A stretch of 64,000 bases of DNA, from contig NC_030384.2 of NCBI RefSeq assembly GCF_001625215.2, forward strand, positions 40,768,390 to 40,832,389, written 5' to 3'. The notes below the pieces were generated by a model that was not told the DNA's origin, made no database searches, and saw only the letters and a list, made by a program, of their open reading frames with translations. This DNA comes from Daucus carota subsp. sativus (Eukaryota > Streptophyta > Magnoliopsida > Apiales > Apiaceae). Below are positions 1 through 12,545 of this stretch, in pieces. Within the stretch, counting starts at the first letter, position 1, and each line of letters begins with the position of its first letter. The position numbers were made by a program, and so were the translations under genes.

Positions 1-47
1 AACATATATGGCTGTCCATTTGATTTCAATTATGGCAACTGCTACAG

Positions 48-368
48 GCTTATAGGTTTGAACTGGAGGGAGAACTTGCTATTTTAAAGGAAGAAAATCA
101 AAGACTCAAGAAGCAGCAACAGGTAAGACGTGTAGATCAAGGTATTGTAATATTTATAAATGTGTTTTCATTCTTGGAGCTTGATTTGTAGGGTTCTTGA
201 CTAATAGTATGTTATAGTTTTTCTCGGACACCTTAAAATTTTAAATTCGTGTTCCACGCCTTTTATTTGATCATTCATGTGGTTCAGATGTTAGAGAATT
301 TCGACATGGAAGCTCCTCAAGCTCCTCCCAAGAACACTCTGTGCCGAACTTCAACTGCCCCATTTTAA
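48..368 (+). CDS. FD: FD-type bZIP transcription factor, last two exons (partial)
   Basis: Predicted exons 48-122 and 288-368, both in phase 0; the gene begins before the window. The first exon gives AYRFELEGELAILKEENQ, the start of a leucine zipper. It follows an intron at the place where group A bZIP genes are split, just after the basic region, so the DNA-contacting basic region lies outside the window. The second exon encodes a 26-residue tail ending RTSTAPF. This fits the C-terminal SAP motif, R-x-x-S/T-A-P, which in FD proteins is phosphorylated and bound by 14-3-3 proteins to join the florigen FT. By family knowledge the protein is a nuclear activator of floral identity genes at the shoot apex. 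An ABI5/AREB-like group A factor is possible, but those tails differ from this one. The neighbouring MCA gene supports FD by synteny. Confidence 0.8.
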
Positions 369-1247
369 GCTACATCAGCATGGTATTCCAGGAATATATA
401 GTGGTAGATTGTTTAGGTCAAGCTTTGTCTATTTGGGATCCAACTGTTTGGTAAATATAGTAAATCTGAAAAATGGATGCGTAGTATTAGTGTGGAAAAG
501 TTGATGTATCTCGAGGGCTCCATTGTCTAGTGACAATCTCCAACTTGACTATCAGTGTCGGGTTAAGTAAAGAATGCGAATCTAATTTGTCTTCATTTCA
601 AAAGGCTGCATTTTATATACTGAATATTTTTATTTATTTGTGGGGGTGAGATTGGATGCAAAAGTAGAAAGAAGATGGGTGGGGTCTACTGTCCTACCTT
701 GCTTTCTTTATGTTTATTTTTTGATTAATTCTGAAACAAAATCAGTAACACAGGAAAGAATAAAGTATAAAGAGTTCCGGGAACTTTAAAGTGCCACATG
801 GGGTTTTTTTTGTTTGTTAAACTCATGCTGATCAGCAGAAGACAGACGATGAAGAAGCACAAACAACCTTTGGGTGTAAGAATAGGGGGCTCTTATATTC
901 TTTAGAAGACGAGTGTAAGAATAGTTCAACGTTGTCTGGACTCGACCAAAGTAATCAAGAAACATCAGTATTCAAGTCGCGAATAAGCCGTCTATTATTA
1001 ATTTATTTCTCGCCGAGCTCATATTTCATTGTTTTGTTACCTTCGGGTAGGTGCAACCTCAGCCTCTTATGTGTTGAAAACTCATTATCATCTCTGGTTT
1101 CGTAGCTAGCTCAACCCTTCCAAACTACGCAAACCAGTTCGAAAGGTGACTCTTTAATTACTTGTAGACAAACTTAGTACCTTCCTAAATCTCTCACACT
1201 CCTAATAAGCATTGTTAAACAATGTTTAACCCATCTTGGCTAAGCCG
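369..1247. other. Spacer between FD-like and RING-H2 genes
   Basis: This holds the 3' untranslated region of the bZIP gene and the upstream region of the RING-H2 gene. It is AT-rich with stops in all frames. I see no repeat ends, RNA gene or coding segment in it. Confidence 0.5.
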
Positions 1248-1610
1248 ATGATGACGATGATGATCAAGAATTTCAGCTCTCTCGTCTGTAATATGTTGGT
1301 TTCACGAGGAATACAGATCTTACGGAAACCATCAAAGATTGTCAACTTCTTTGGCGCCCAAGATGACGATTTAGAGATTGAGCTATGTTGCGTGCGTTTA
1401 ACGAGGCTCAACGAGGAGGGGAAGCTCACACGAGTTCTGCCATGCATGCATGAGTTTCATAAAGGATGCATCTCCAGGTGGTTAGACTGGTACTGTAAAA
1501 CATGTCCGATTTGTCGGTTTCCGATGGCAGACAGAGAGAAGACAAGGAGAGAAGAGTTAACTGAGGAGATGGTGATTTGGTTTTCATCCTTCCATGCTGC
1601 TGGTTTTTAA
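1248..1610 (+). CDS. RING-H2 finger protein (RHA2-like) with a missing zinc ligand
   Basis: Intronless, 120 residues. The reading frame is open back to a TTG at 1236, but the first ATG is at 1248 and is taken as the start. A RING-H2 finger occupies about residues 47-89: C47, then C66-x-H68-x2-H71-x2-C74, then C86-x2-C89. The spacing and the CISRWL segment resemble RHA2A/RHA2B-type E3 ubiquitin ligases, which pass ubiquitin from an E2 to a substrate. The expected second ligand, the fourth residue of the first C-x2-C, is Arg50 (codon CGT at 1395-1397, one base from TGT Cys). Zinc site 1 should therefore be weakened or lost. The N-terminal 40 residues are mildly hydrophobic, as in the RHA2 group. 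It is either a recently disabled ligase or a base error in the assembly. Confidence 0.75.
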   Translation: MMTMMIKNFSSLVCNMLVSRGIQILRKPSKIVNFFGAQDDDLEIELCCVRLTRLNEEGKLTRVLPCMHEFHKGCISRWLDWYCKTCPICRFPMADREKTRREELTEEMVIWFSSFHAAGF

Positions 1611-2105
1611 GCTTTTTTACATTCACTTCACCTGGATTTCAAAAACTTGGCTATATCCACGTCGCACAATTAGTCTGTACATGTACATCTAGTAAGCTTC
1701 ATCGAACTAATATATCACCTTTTGCAAAGATAGCCGGATGATGCAACATCCTGCTTTTCCGGCAAGTTCGTCAAGTCAAATAGCTAAACTTGGAAAGTTT
1801 TCTACTTTTCTTCTAATTCAAAATAAAAAGAGACTATGGGACATGAGAATAGTAATATGTTTCTGTTTTTTCTGTGTTTTATACAACGTTTAGCCTCTAG
1901 AAGTATTGGAGGCAACTTTACACCACAAGATTAACTAAAAGAAATTATAGCCAGGCTAGGATTCAGTTAGAAAGGAAGTTACACATAAGACAGCTAAAAT
2001 TATCCCGACAAACAACAGCAACTATGATGAGGAGACTGGATTTTTCAAATTCTATATATGTTACTACCTATGCTTTATAGCGCTACTCAAATCTGTATAT
2101 CTTCT
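1611..2105. other. Convergent spacer, RING-H2 and MCA 3' ends
   Basis: About 0.5 kb of AT-rich DNA between the stops of two convergent genes. It should hold both 3' untranslated regions. No other feature was seen. Confidence 0.4.
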
Positions 2106-5100
2106 CTATGATTCCATGTATTGAAAAGGCGGGGGCCTCGTTTTAGTCTTCTCAGGGCCTGCAGACAAATACTACAATTAATTATGTCTGTGAGAAAATC
2201 ATGGTAAACTATTTTGCACATTATGCACAAATATAGTAGGACTGCAGAAGGATTTTAAGTGAGGGGAAAAAGCCCTCCTTCCCAGAAAAATTGTACTTAT
2301 ATCAACATCTGAGGTTAGTATGTCTATCCAAAAGAATTGGTTTTGCTTTTGAAATTTACAGTCTTACAAGGCGACTTTAATGAGCTGCATCTTTTATATG
2401 GAGAACGAAAAAAGAGAGCCAGCCAGCTAGAACATCAATGCATGCATCTCTGGGAACTAATACTTGTAAATAGCTACAGATGCACAACAGTAGGTTTATA
2501 CATAAAAATATATTTTGTTCTGCATATAACATACCATGAATTCCACGACTTTCTGCTTCTCGCCATTCTTGAACAAGAGCACAGCAGCAACACATTAAAT
2601 GTGAGAGAAAATCATCAAAGAAGCCTCCCTGAAAAAAAGTCAAGGCAAGGACATAAACTGATCAGTATTTTCGAAAGAAGAAATTTATAAGGCGTCGGTT
2701 CATAGGTGTTACCCTGATGTTTAGCATCTTTCGTAGCTTTCGTCTTATGCAACAAGTATAACAGCAGCAGGAAAGTACCAAGGAATAAGTCATCATTTGA
2801 TTGCAGGCTTCCGCAGGAGCTGATAACAAGACATATAATTAAGTTTTGCAGAATCAAAATTAAATTAACTAGCTATTACATGGTATCAGAGTTCTGCATA
2901 TCAAACTCCAAGGAACACATGTAATGCAAACAACTATACCTCTATAGATAGTGACTTAAATTATATATATACTATAAAAAAAATAGATGACACATCATAT
3001 GATGTGTCATCTTATCTATCAGAAAAGCTTGCGCTATCATAATACCAACCGTACTGACAGAGTGACAGGTATTATATAGAAGTTCTGCACATATATATAT
3101 GCATGGCAGTTGTATATCTGGGAGCAACTACAGACGCAACCTGATATTTGATATAAAAAGAAGGAAAAAAAATGAAAAGAAGAACTGATTCGAGGAAGAT
3201 GAAATTTGACTTAAGATGCCAAAGGAGTAGATGAAAAGAATGAATGATACTGGCCTATGTTAATGAGCATCACTATCTCGTGAAAATTTCTGTAGAGATT
3301 GAAATACTCAGGGAAGTGCAGCAAAAAGGACCTTTGAGAAAAAAGTATTTAGACCAACATAACTAATTATGTTGCATATGCATCTCATGTTTCTTTCTCT
3401 GTGTTCTCATTCAAATAATCAAGTGGGGTACTGTCAAGTAAAGGAAAGCTAATCGCTCAGTGGCCCTTTGATATGCAATCACAATAAATATGCACTTACA
3501 CATGTATTCGCCGTTTGCCACGCTAGCAATCCTTGAAAATGTCCCGCAAGGAAAGAAAAAGGTTTTAAAACCTGCAGCATTAATAAAATATAATGGTACG
3601 CTTATCTGAACTTGCAATGCTAAAAGACTTCCAAGAAAGTGAATAACGAAATCTAATACAATTAGTATACATCGTTTAAAACCTATGGGTATGTTTTAGC
3701 ACATTAGGCTACAATATAGCTATATAGAGACCTACTGACCTACCAACTTATTACAAGTAATTTATTTAATAATTTATGAATAAAAGGGGAATGCAGGAAT
3801 TAATTCGATTTAAGCAAAATGCAAATATTAGAGGAACCTTCACTACCTCGAGTCTCACCCATACTGTAAAGTTTTCTTGCATTTTGCAGGTTGATTAAAC
3901 AATTTATATCTAGTGAAGACCTTAATATCAGACTTAGCAGTTAGCACCACATCTTTTCAATCAACATAACGTAATTAACCAAGTTTCAGACATTTACTCG
4001 TCCTTTAAAGAATCATGACTCAGCATCAAAAAAATTTGAAAAGGAGAAACGTTAAGTACTTTCAGTCATATATATCTACCGATTGATGTGACCGTTGATA
4101 ACAGTCCACGTTCAGTCCGCAACAAAAAATATATATGCAGCATTTCAGATGCTCCAGTGAAATTTATGGAATATATGATTGGACCTATGTTGCTCAGACT
4201 TGGGTGCAGACACAACATGTTTCAAAAATTGGTCACATGGGTGATACATTATAATGTTTGTAATATACAAATATATTGGATCAGACATGGTAACAAAAAA
4301 TAAACATAATGCTAAAACTAAACATGATATTGTAGAGGTCTTTGCATATAACAGATAGTTTGTAGTTACCCAAAAAACAACCTACAGCTGTTGTTTTCTT
4401 AAGAAAAATATATTGAACTTCTACTTTTTTACATGCATTGACATTAATCCAACTACCAAGTAGTGTCTACTTCTATCTTTTTTTCCTTTTGCATCCCAAG
4501 TTCATCTCATATGAGATTGGCCAAAGTTTCTCATCGTGTCCCTGTGAGGTTGTGACACATGTATGGAGGCTGAAACAATGATGCAGAGTCAGAGAGTGGT
4601 GGGGTGGTACCATTGAAGGATAGAGTATCAAGAATTTAGTGGCCGAAGGGATTTCTAGATTAACGATCCATATTCTATATTGACCTCGATATGAGGATTA
4701 TTGCATCCTTTGTCCATAACCGCTAAAAAAGTCATTCCCACCAACTTTGTTGGACAATTACTTAGCCCACAAAAATATGAATAACACATTAAGTAGTTTT
4801 ATAAGATAATAACAACAATATAATAAAATACCTACTACAAACTTTTGGCACTCATGAATTAAACTAGTTCACCTGCAGTTTCGAGAAAATTCTTGCAGGG
4901 TAAGGAAGATTCCAATATGAAATTAGATGAAGCATGGCCAGTAATTATTGTGAATAACTAGTGCACGCGAACTATGATTTGGATTATCTCAATCTTTTTT
5001 TTACAATAAAAAAACAGTTGTGTATACTCAATATGTTACACCAAATACAGTATATTAGATTATGATCTAATTTAATTTACTGTTCTTTAATTCACCATAG

Positions 5101-7542
5101 CAGTCAACTGGAAGCTTTTGTTTACACCTAAGAAAATTCAGTAATCATGCTTACTGCAGAATATAAAAGGACAATTAGAAAACATTGTACAAAACTACAC
5201 TCTAAACTATCACTTCAATTTTATCTCCAAAATGAATAGGCAAAGGAGCTCGATAACTGAAAAAATGTAATCTCTATTCACCAAGTTTTTAAATGAAGGA
5301 ATGCACATACACAGGCTAGGTTTCGAACAACAGCCAAGTAAATCTGAATGCCACTCTTCATTCTTCTGTGGATCTCTTGTAGACAGCAGATCATGCCCTG
5401 ATGAAAACGAAGAAGTGTTTCTGCACATATTCATATTATAACTCAGTAAAGCAAACCAAAGTTAGAGTGTATATGAGAAGGAGAGTTGGTTTCTTTCACC
5501 GCTAGGTAGACATTAGATTTGGAATATAATCATAGAAGAGTGAAGCAGGCAAAACAGTTGTATTCTTTTCATATACAAAAGTTTGGCAGCTTGTAGGTTC
5601 TTGACTGCTGAACAGATTAAGACTAGTTTTTAGTTTGAAACTTCAGACCAATCAATACAATTGCAGGGTAAATTAACATACATACAGACTAGATTTGAAA
5701 AAGACGTGGCTGTTTATTTTAGTCTTTTTTTAGGGGCCTCACATGACTGCTCTGATTACATATTGGCATGGAACTAGCATGCAATCAACGGAAACAAAAT
5801 TGAAGAAAGCTGCTTAAACATAGGAAATCAACCTTGGAGTTGAGTTCGTCTCAGCTTTCATAGTATAGCAGACATCATCTTGGTCTTTGGCGCTACTAAC
5901 CACTGAATAATTTGACTCTGACTTGCTAGTAGTTTTTGCAGGCAAACTCTTCTCTGGTGATGAATTTACTGCTACAGCTTGTGTGACACTAATCAGATGT
6001 TGAATTACTTCACATTGACTTGGATCTAAATGCGCTTGAGAACGCCGCAGTTCTAGTTGAAGCTTTTCATTTTCTTTTTGGATGGCTTCCTTAAAAGGCA
6101 GGTTCGGATATGAACAAGAAAGGGTTTTCTTCAAAACAACAGTGTCATGTCTCGATGGCTCTCGTTTTAGAATAACATCTTGAATTTTTCTGTCATCCTC
6201 GTCAAATGTATATTCACGTTGGTCCATGTTGATTACTTCCATTCTTTCCTGCAAAATTAGAGTAGAAGAGGTTATATATACACATAAGCATGAAGAAGTA
6301 GCATGTCCAAAAATATATTCTATGAAAGAGGAAATTAGTTAATAGATTTTACACATTAACAGTGAGGAATAGCCCATGTTATTGTAAATATCAATTTGTG
6401 AAATAATGGTTTAACTATATTACTTACAAAGGAAGTTGTAATCCAACTTTTAATTTACATTCTGGATTTGACCCAGGGTCATGGACTAAAGAGGTTCGTC
6501 AGGATAGAAAATGAGAGTCGGAAGAGTACAGATATCACTGTTAGGGTCGATGAAGTATTTGTCAATGAAAGGCAGGCAATTAGTTCGACCAATGAAGGTT
6601 AATTAGTATGTCAACTCATGAAGATACATAAATTGAATAATACAAGATTTTAGTACTAAAACGAAGCAACTAGAATGTGGACACAGCTGACAGTTCTACA
6701 GCTTTTCTTTAGAGGAAGCTGTTAACCTTATCAAATTTTCAGGTTGTGAAACTATACTTCACAGTTCACACACATGCTCTACTATCTACAACAAACATAA
6801 AGAAGTTGGTAGAAACTGTTGAATTGAAGAGTTTGCAGTTTGCCCTTTCATATATAATATAGTGAAGAAAAATATTCAATGACAAGCCATAAAACAGCTT
6901 ATATTAATTCAAGTTCAGCATCGGATCAGGGTTATCACAACAGTAATAAGTAAAGAATTTTCTCAAAACACACAAGAAGTCAAGAATCGTTAGTCTCAAC
7001 AAAGTCCTCTGAATCGTTCAAACCACCCAAAGTACCACAACTCAACAAAATTAATGCAGCTAATGAAAACACTAATCAACAAAAATTCTAAAACCAAACG
7101 AACAACAATAATCACAAATAAAACAATGATATACCCTTATGCGCGCATTGTCCACAAGAGTAATAAGCGGAATAATCTTCAAATACTGATCAATCTCACT
7201 CTGAGCTCTCCTAAACTGATAAACAATATTCCAGCCCATAGCAAGCAAGTATAAAAAGCTCCTATCTTGACAACTCTTAACCAAAACATACGATCTCCTC
7301 AACGCATCCTCAAGCAATTCCAAGGGTTCTCGGGTTTCGGGGTATCTCTTCAGCTCAGAAATCTTGAGCTGCTCCAGCAAATTCCCAATCAATTTCAAAT
7401 GCAGAGCAAATTGCTTGCAATTCTTCTTGTGCATTCGAGCTGTGTTAGCTGCTTTGGCAATCAACCTAATTAAAGCAACAGCATCTAAGCCTGTCAATTG
7501 AGCAACATTTGCAATGTCCCCTAAATTGTCCCAAGACGCCAT
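2106..7542 (-). CDS. MCA1: MCA1/MCA2-type mechanosensitive calcium channel
   Basis: Predicted exons, minus strand: 7542-7135, 6248-5833, 5420-5311, 3571-3500, 2819-2713, 2628-2535, 2158-2106. All phases join and give 419 residues, close to Arabidopsis MCA1. MCA proteins are plasma-membrane proteins that raise calcium influx on stretch. Exon 1 carries the conserved N-terminal (ARPK-like) region with the calcium-influx part (WDNLGDIANVAQLTG; MGWNIVYQFR; IIPLITLVDNARIR). Exon 2 holds the EF-hand-like MDQREYTFDEDD segment and a predicted coiled coil. Exons 3 to 6 make the Cys-rich PLAC8 region (GCCSKPSLCFKTFFFPCGTF; SCCCYTCCIRRKLRK; SHLMCCCCALVQE). The last exon is only 53 nt and encodes the conserved tail PEKTKTRPPPFQYMES. 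Without it the frame would read into a spurious 40-residue tail. Whether it is MCA1 or MCA2 cannot be told from one locus; synteny favours MCA1. Confidence 0.93.
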
Positions 7543-8627
7543 GATCAAAACCCTAACAAACTAAACAATTCTGAATTTCTCAACCAATTAGCACAAAATC
7601 AAAACTTAATTATCATTTCAAGACTCTATATATAATACTATACCCCTCCATTGAATTTAATGAAGGGTGAGTTGGTTGGATTAAATGCAAGATTAAGTGG
7701 GGAAGTATGATTAAGGAAGGTAATTAAGGATGTAGGGGAAAGACGAAGTGATTTAAGGTAAGGAAGTGGGTAGTTTTGGTACTAGGTAGTTGCGTGGAGA
7801 AGATATACATACATTGTAGTTTGTGTGTATATACGTAGATGGGGGTGAAGTGGGGTGTTAAATTTAGTATCTGCTGGGTGTGATTTTTGTCAGGATTTAG
7901 TTGTGGTCGTAGTATATGTTTATACTCCCTCTGCTTCTGCGGAAGCATGAAATGTGTAATGCACTGCTGGAGTGTTCTTTCTCTTTCATGAACATGTTGT
8001 GGTGGCATATGTTAAATTACAGTTATACCCTTCCCTTTGCTGCTTGTATTATTTCTTGGTAATAGTAAAAAATTAATGACCACATATTAATAATTAATTT
8101 TTTATTTAAAATGAAAATTTTTGTGCATATAAAAAATTAATTATTAATAAAATTGGAGTTGATAAAAATACATCTACCGACTAAAAATAATTGTTAACGT
8201 ATGTTCATCGTCATCCACTGCAAAGTCCGAATAATAAAATAAAAAAATTTGAAATGGTGCGGAGGCATGGACCATGGTCGCTGGCAGTTGTAAAAGAATT
8301 TAATGGAACACCCTACTGTTGGTATAATGGTTGGTTGGCGGATAACATGTTTTGTTTGTTTATTGTGTGCTCTCGCTGATTCTTGTGCCAAGTGTGTCCC
8401 CGGCTCGAGCAAGACAGTGAGTTCCGGTTCAGCTTCCAAAATTAGCAGAGAGGTTGAAACATTAAAGCCTGCGTCAGGTAACTGGGCTGCTGTTACTATC
8501 CATGGGAATTTGTATGTGTGCCTTGGGCTTTTGAATTTGGGCTTCCTACTCTTAAAGCTCCGCTGGGCTCAGATCACGTGAATAGTGCACGTGGGAAGAG
8601 AATACTTTAATTTATTCAGATTCAGTA
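7543..8627. other. Upstream region of the MCA gene
   Basis: This is the promoter side of the minus-strand MCA gene. It contains AT-rich sequence and short open frames without family resemblance (for example 7724-8008 minus and 8303-8581 plus) and no conserved motif that I recognise. The first 120 bases upstream of the ATG probably include its 5' untranslated region. Confidence 0.4.
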
Positions 8628-9338
8628 CACCCCATGTCCCAGTCATTTCTATACAGTTTCCTCTTTGGGACGTCCCATCATTTCTATGCATTCCTAAAAT
8701 AGCAACTTTTAATAATGTAAAACACTATTACACCAACTACTTTCTTCTACTATCTTCATTTTATAATAATATAAACACTGTTACACCCACTACTTTTCCC
8801 TACTACTCCCTCCGTCCCATTTTAACTGCTTTTGACTTTTTTACACGTATTTTAAGATGTTAAAAAAGTCACATCTAAACATTATAATTTTTTATAAAAT
8901 TTATATCAAATAAAAGTTTAGAACCTAAACTTTTATTTGATATAAGAATTGAATTATTTTATTAAGTGTAGATATTGTTTTTTTACATCTCAATATATTT
9001 TTTTGCACGTATTTTAAGATGTTAAAAAAGTCACATCTAAACATTATAATTTTTTATAAAATTTATATCAAATAAAAGTTTAGAACCTAAACTTTTATTT
9101 GATATAAGAATTGAATTATTTCATTAAGTGTAGATATTGTTTTTTTACATCTCAATATACGTGCTAGAAAGTCAAACATCAGTTAAAATGGGACAGAGGG
9201 AGTATCACACATCTATAATTAAATACAAATGGGTCCCGCCACTTTACTCACTTTTCATCTAACTTTACTCATTTTTTACACTTTTTCTTGGTCTCCGTGT
9301 CCACACCAAATGTATACAACCTATTGGGACGGAGGGAG
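8628..9338. mobile_element. Stowaway-like MITE, interrupted by a second MITE
   Basis: Left end CACCCCATGTCCCAGT and right end (reverse complement) CTCCCTCCGTCCCAAT form imperfect terminal repeats. TA dinucleotides lie outside both ends (8626-8627, 9339-9340), as expected for TA-target Tc1/mariner MITEs. The element is split by the insertion at 8806-9202. The left end is diverged, so the outer pairing is less certain than the inner one. Confidence 0.55.
8806..9202. mobile_element. Inner Stowaway-like MITE with internal tandem duplication
   Basis: Terminal repeats CTCCCTCCGTCCCATTTTAA at the left and its near-perfect complement ending GGGACAGAGGGAG at the right, flanked by TA on both sides. 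Inside is a direct duplication with a period of 162 bases (copy 1 from 8844, copy 2 from 9006), nearly identical. It contains no coding capacity and would need a transposase from elsewhere. Confidence 0.8.
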
Positions 9339-9340
9339 TA

Positions 9341-10371
9341 TTGTTTAGTTTCTCTCGATTTTAATGAAAGATAACAACAAAATATAAGATTTTATTTTTT
9401 ATTATATAATTTTAAAGTATCCAGCCCATCTGGAAATATTTATTTAAACTCTATTGAGAACTAGTGAATAATTGTATGTTTTTTGAATTTGTAATAGATG
9501 TATACATGAGATATTTTAAATAAGAAAATGTCTTCAATCAAAAATAATAGTAAAAGATATCTTTTTGTATATATGACAAGAGATGTGTGGAATATTAATC
9601 ATAAGTTGTGATTAATAAAAATTAAAGATACCAAAAAGGAAATAAAAATGCAAGTAGACATATAAATGGAAAAATATAATATAATGAATATAAATGGATG
9701 GCTATAAATGCGGGAGTACCATAATCAGCGCCATAGGATACCCCAAATTTTGTCAGGTGAAATCTTAGGATACCTTCCAAATACAAACCCAGTTACTTTT
9801 CCATCCAATAACAAAATGCCACGTAGTCCGATTCTTTATTATTTATTTATTATTGTAAGTACATATACTTTGTATCTAGACATAGATAGACACTAAACTC
9901 CATCCATACATATCGCTGGTTCATTATTACGTGAAAATAAAAAATTCGAAAGGCCAGAAAAATAAAAATAGGGTTTTGGCGGGCACCAAAAGAGATTCAA
10001 AATAGCCCCCACAGCATAAATTCACAAAGCCCAAGAAAAATAAAGCTAATTCCTTTCAACCCTAACAGCATTTCTCACTCTCTCCCATCTCTCTACCCTT
10101 CAGGTTTGTGCTAATTAATTTAATATATCTATGTTTGTGTGTGGGTGTGTTAATTGTGTGTTTCTTGATTTGGGTTGTGGGTGTTATTAATTTTGATTTT
10201 TGATTATCCGGATATGTTAAAGTTTTGATTTTTATGCTAATTACAGATGGGGTTTTGTTGATTTTGTGTTTTTGACCGGGTTGAGCTATAAATGAAAATG
10301 ATTCACAATTGAAGCTATTGAAAATCTTGACTTTTTAGGGTTTCTGAGATTCTTAATTTACAGGTGAGGAG
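9341..10371. promoter_or_regulatory. Promoter and 5' UTR of the F-box gene
   Basis: AT-rich promoter region, then a pyrimidine-rich likely leader near 10060-10102 (CTCTCCCATCTCTC). A likely 5' UTR intron runs from a donor at about 10103 (CTTCAG/gtttgtg) to an acceptor ending at about 10363 (ttacag/GTGAGGAG), just before the ATG at 10372. No precise transcription start can be set. Confidence 0.5.
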
Positions 10372-12222
10372 ATGGTTAAGGTTTCACCACAGAGTAAAGA
10401 TTCCAAGAATTCCAAGCACAAGCCAAGGCTTAGGAGTTCAAATAATAAGTACTTGAGGCCAGGTGCCCTGGCTCAGATTCGATATTCCAAGGCAAAGGCC
10501 GCGCCTCGTGCTGATGCTCGGAAGGAAAGGCTTGGTGGTTTGGATGGTGTTGAGAATGTTGAGGGGAGTGGTGTTCAGATTGACGGTGCTAAGGGTGTTG
10601 TTGATGAAGGTCCTCTGTTTTTATCGCCTGTTAGGTATGGGTCTGGTCCCGTTGTTGGACCTTTCGATGTTGGCAGATGTAATTCTTTACAGAGAACTCC
10701 TAAGACTCCATCTGCTGCGGAAGACTGTGATTCTGACTCCAGGCTTGAGGCCCTTCCTGTGGATTTACTGGTATCATCCTCTTCTCGATTTATATGTGTA
10801 TTGAATTTTATGATTTGAATATTAAAGTACCAAGCTTTGATGTTTTGTGCTCTGCATTCTGTGTGAGATCTGGTTAATCCATACTGGGTGTTTTTGGTTG
10901 AAAATTGTGCTCATGATTATAGTAGTAGTATACAACTAGTGAGGTAATGCATTTTGTAGATCCTTCATTTCATAAAGGAAGCACTCAGAAATTCACAAAC
11001 ACATTGGGTAGTTAATATATATTGACCCTTTTTAATTTTCCAAACTTTGAGGAGGCGAAAGGAGACAAGAGGATCCATAACGATAGCCAGTATTAATGCT
11101 GATGTGATATATATTAGACGTATATATGTGTATATGGAAAGTTGCCGTCTGATCTGCTCTATTTGTATATCTTTTTTCCATCAAATTGTAATAACAGGCA
11201 CTTTGTCGTTTGTAACTTAATAGCTGCTGATTTAAACTATCCACTTCTTGTATTTATCTAATTTTGTGTTTGTTGTTTCCCTGCATATCTTTTTGTGTTT
11301 CAACTCTTTGCTTATGACAGATATCCTTTTGGCGAAAAACCGTTGTAATTAGTTATTAGTTGCAATGACATGACACGTATTTTTCGGAAATGAGCACTAT
11401 CCATTATTGACATGATATTAACATAATATGACAACAACCTTGTTGTGTATCATCTTGTTTGACATCAATATACATATTGCTTTACATTGGATCATTTGTT
11501 GGGATACTTTTTTAACATTGGTAAGACACGAGCACATGATTTCTTATAACAAATAGCTTAGTTTTAGTTTGAATTAAGTTGTGCACATTTTATTTCTGTT
11601 GAAGGTCAAGATAATGTGTCACCTGCACCATGATCAGCTTAAAGCTGTTTTCCATGTTTCGCAGAGAATTAGAAAAGCTGTAAGTCTCTCACTATGCACA
11701 CATCTTCCTGTTTCTGCGTATATTTATTGAATCCGAGATGTATAAGGGGAATTAACATAATGCAATCTGAGCAGGTTGTGATAGCTAGACAGTTTCATTT
11801 TAATTATACTACTCCAGATCGGTCTAGACAGGAGATGCTGAGAATCATGACGCCACTTCCTACAGAACACTGGCCTTTTAGGTAAATGCTTTGATGTACT
11901 TTATAAGCACTTATTTAATTAATGTTGTCAAATGAAATTCATTGTTTTGGAATTCTGCTACAGCAAGAGAGATGGCAGGGGGGTTGTTTTGCCAAGTCCA
12001 AAAACCCCTAAAGCACCAAAGCATGGTCCTCGCCCACCTTCTCGTATTAAATTATCCGAGGGGCCACAAATTGCAGCTGTTCTCTTCCAGGAGCCAACAT
12101 TTTCTGCACGGTGCATGGGTCCAGCTTTACATGAAACCTTGTTCAAGTCATTAGCTTCAAATCGTGTTCTGTTTTACGAGGATGAGCTGTGTAATGCTGT
12201 TGCTCAGAACAAACTCCGTTGA
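10372..12222 (+). CDS. F-box protein, FBS4 (At4g35930)-like
   Basis: Predicted exons 10372-10770, 11605-11679, 11775-11881 and 11964-12222; phases join and give 279 residues. The short F-box spans the exon 1/2 junction (LPVDLLVKIMCHLHHDQLKA, then VFHVSQRIRKA). Around it are a basic, disordered N-terminus and a conserved C-terminal part (ARQFHFNYTTPDRSRQEML; LPSPKTPKAPKHGPRPPSRI). This layout, with the F-box in the middle of a small protein without LRR or kelch repeats, matches the plant FBS (F-box stress-induced) group, most like FBS4. By family knowledge it would bind SKP1/ASK in an SCF ubiquitin ligase and interact with 14-3-3 proteins. It lies head-to-head with MCA, as the Arabidopsis neighbours At4g35920/At4g35930 would predict. 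Confidence 0.85.
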
Positions 12223-12545
12223 ATTATCATCATAGCTGCTTTCTTGTCTTCTGTTACTCTGTGTATAGTATGGTTTTGGCTCTCCAGTAGTAGTAATACT
12301 AGTGTTTAGTTTAGGTGTTGGAAGTTCCCCGGTTTTGAACAGCTGTTTTTCTGGATTAATGTGTTTTTTTATAAACCGGATTGATGGGGTTTAGATATGA
12401 ATTAGTATTACAAAAGCAATGAAATATGTATGATCAGGGACAGAGTGACAAGGTTTGGATATATGTTTATGGGAATAATTTAAATTTAAACAGGATTTCT
12501 GGAATAGTTATATGTATACAATCCTGTTTTCTGAAAGACATCTTA

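Noticed and set aside
1236-1247. TTG-initiated four-codon extension of the RING-H2 frame
   Set aside because: Plant nuclear genes start with ATG; the first in-frame ATG is at 1248.
2377-2534. Hydrophobic C-terminal tail read through from MCA exon 6
   Set aside because: A strong donor at 2534 and a 53 nt exon at 2106-2158 give the conserved family ending.
7724-8581. Open frames of 80-94 codons on both strands
   Set aside because: No family resemblance, no supporting splice structure, low-complexity composition.
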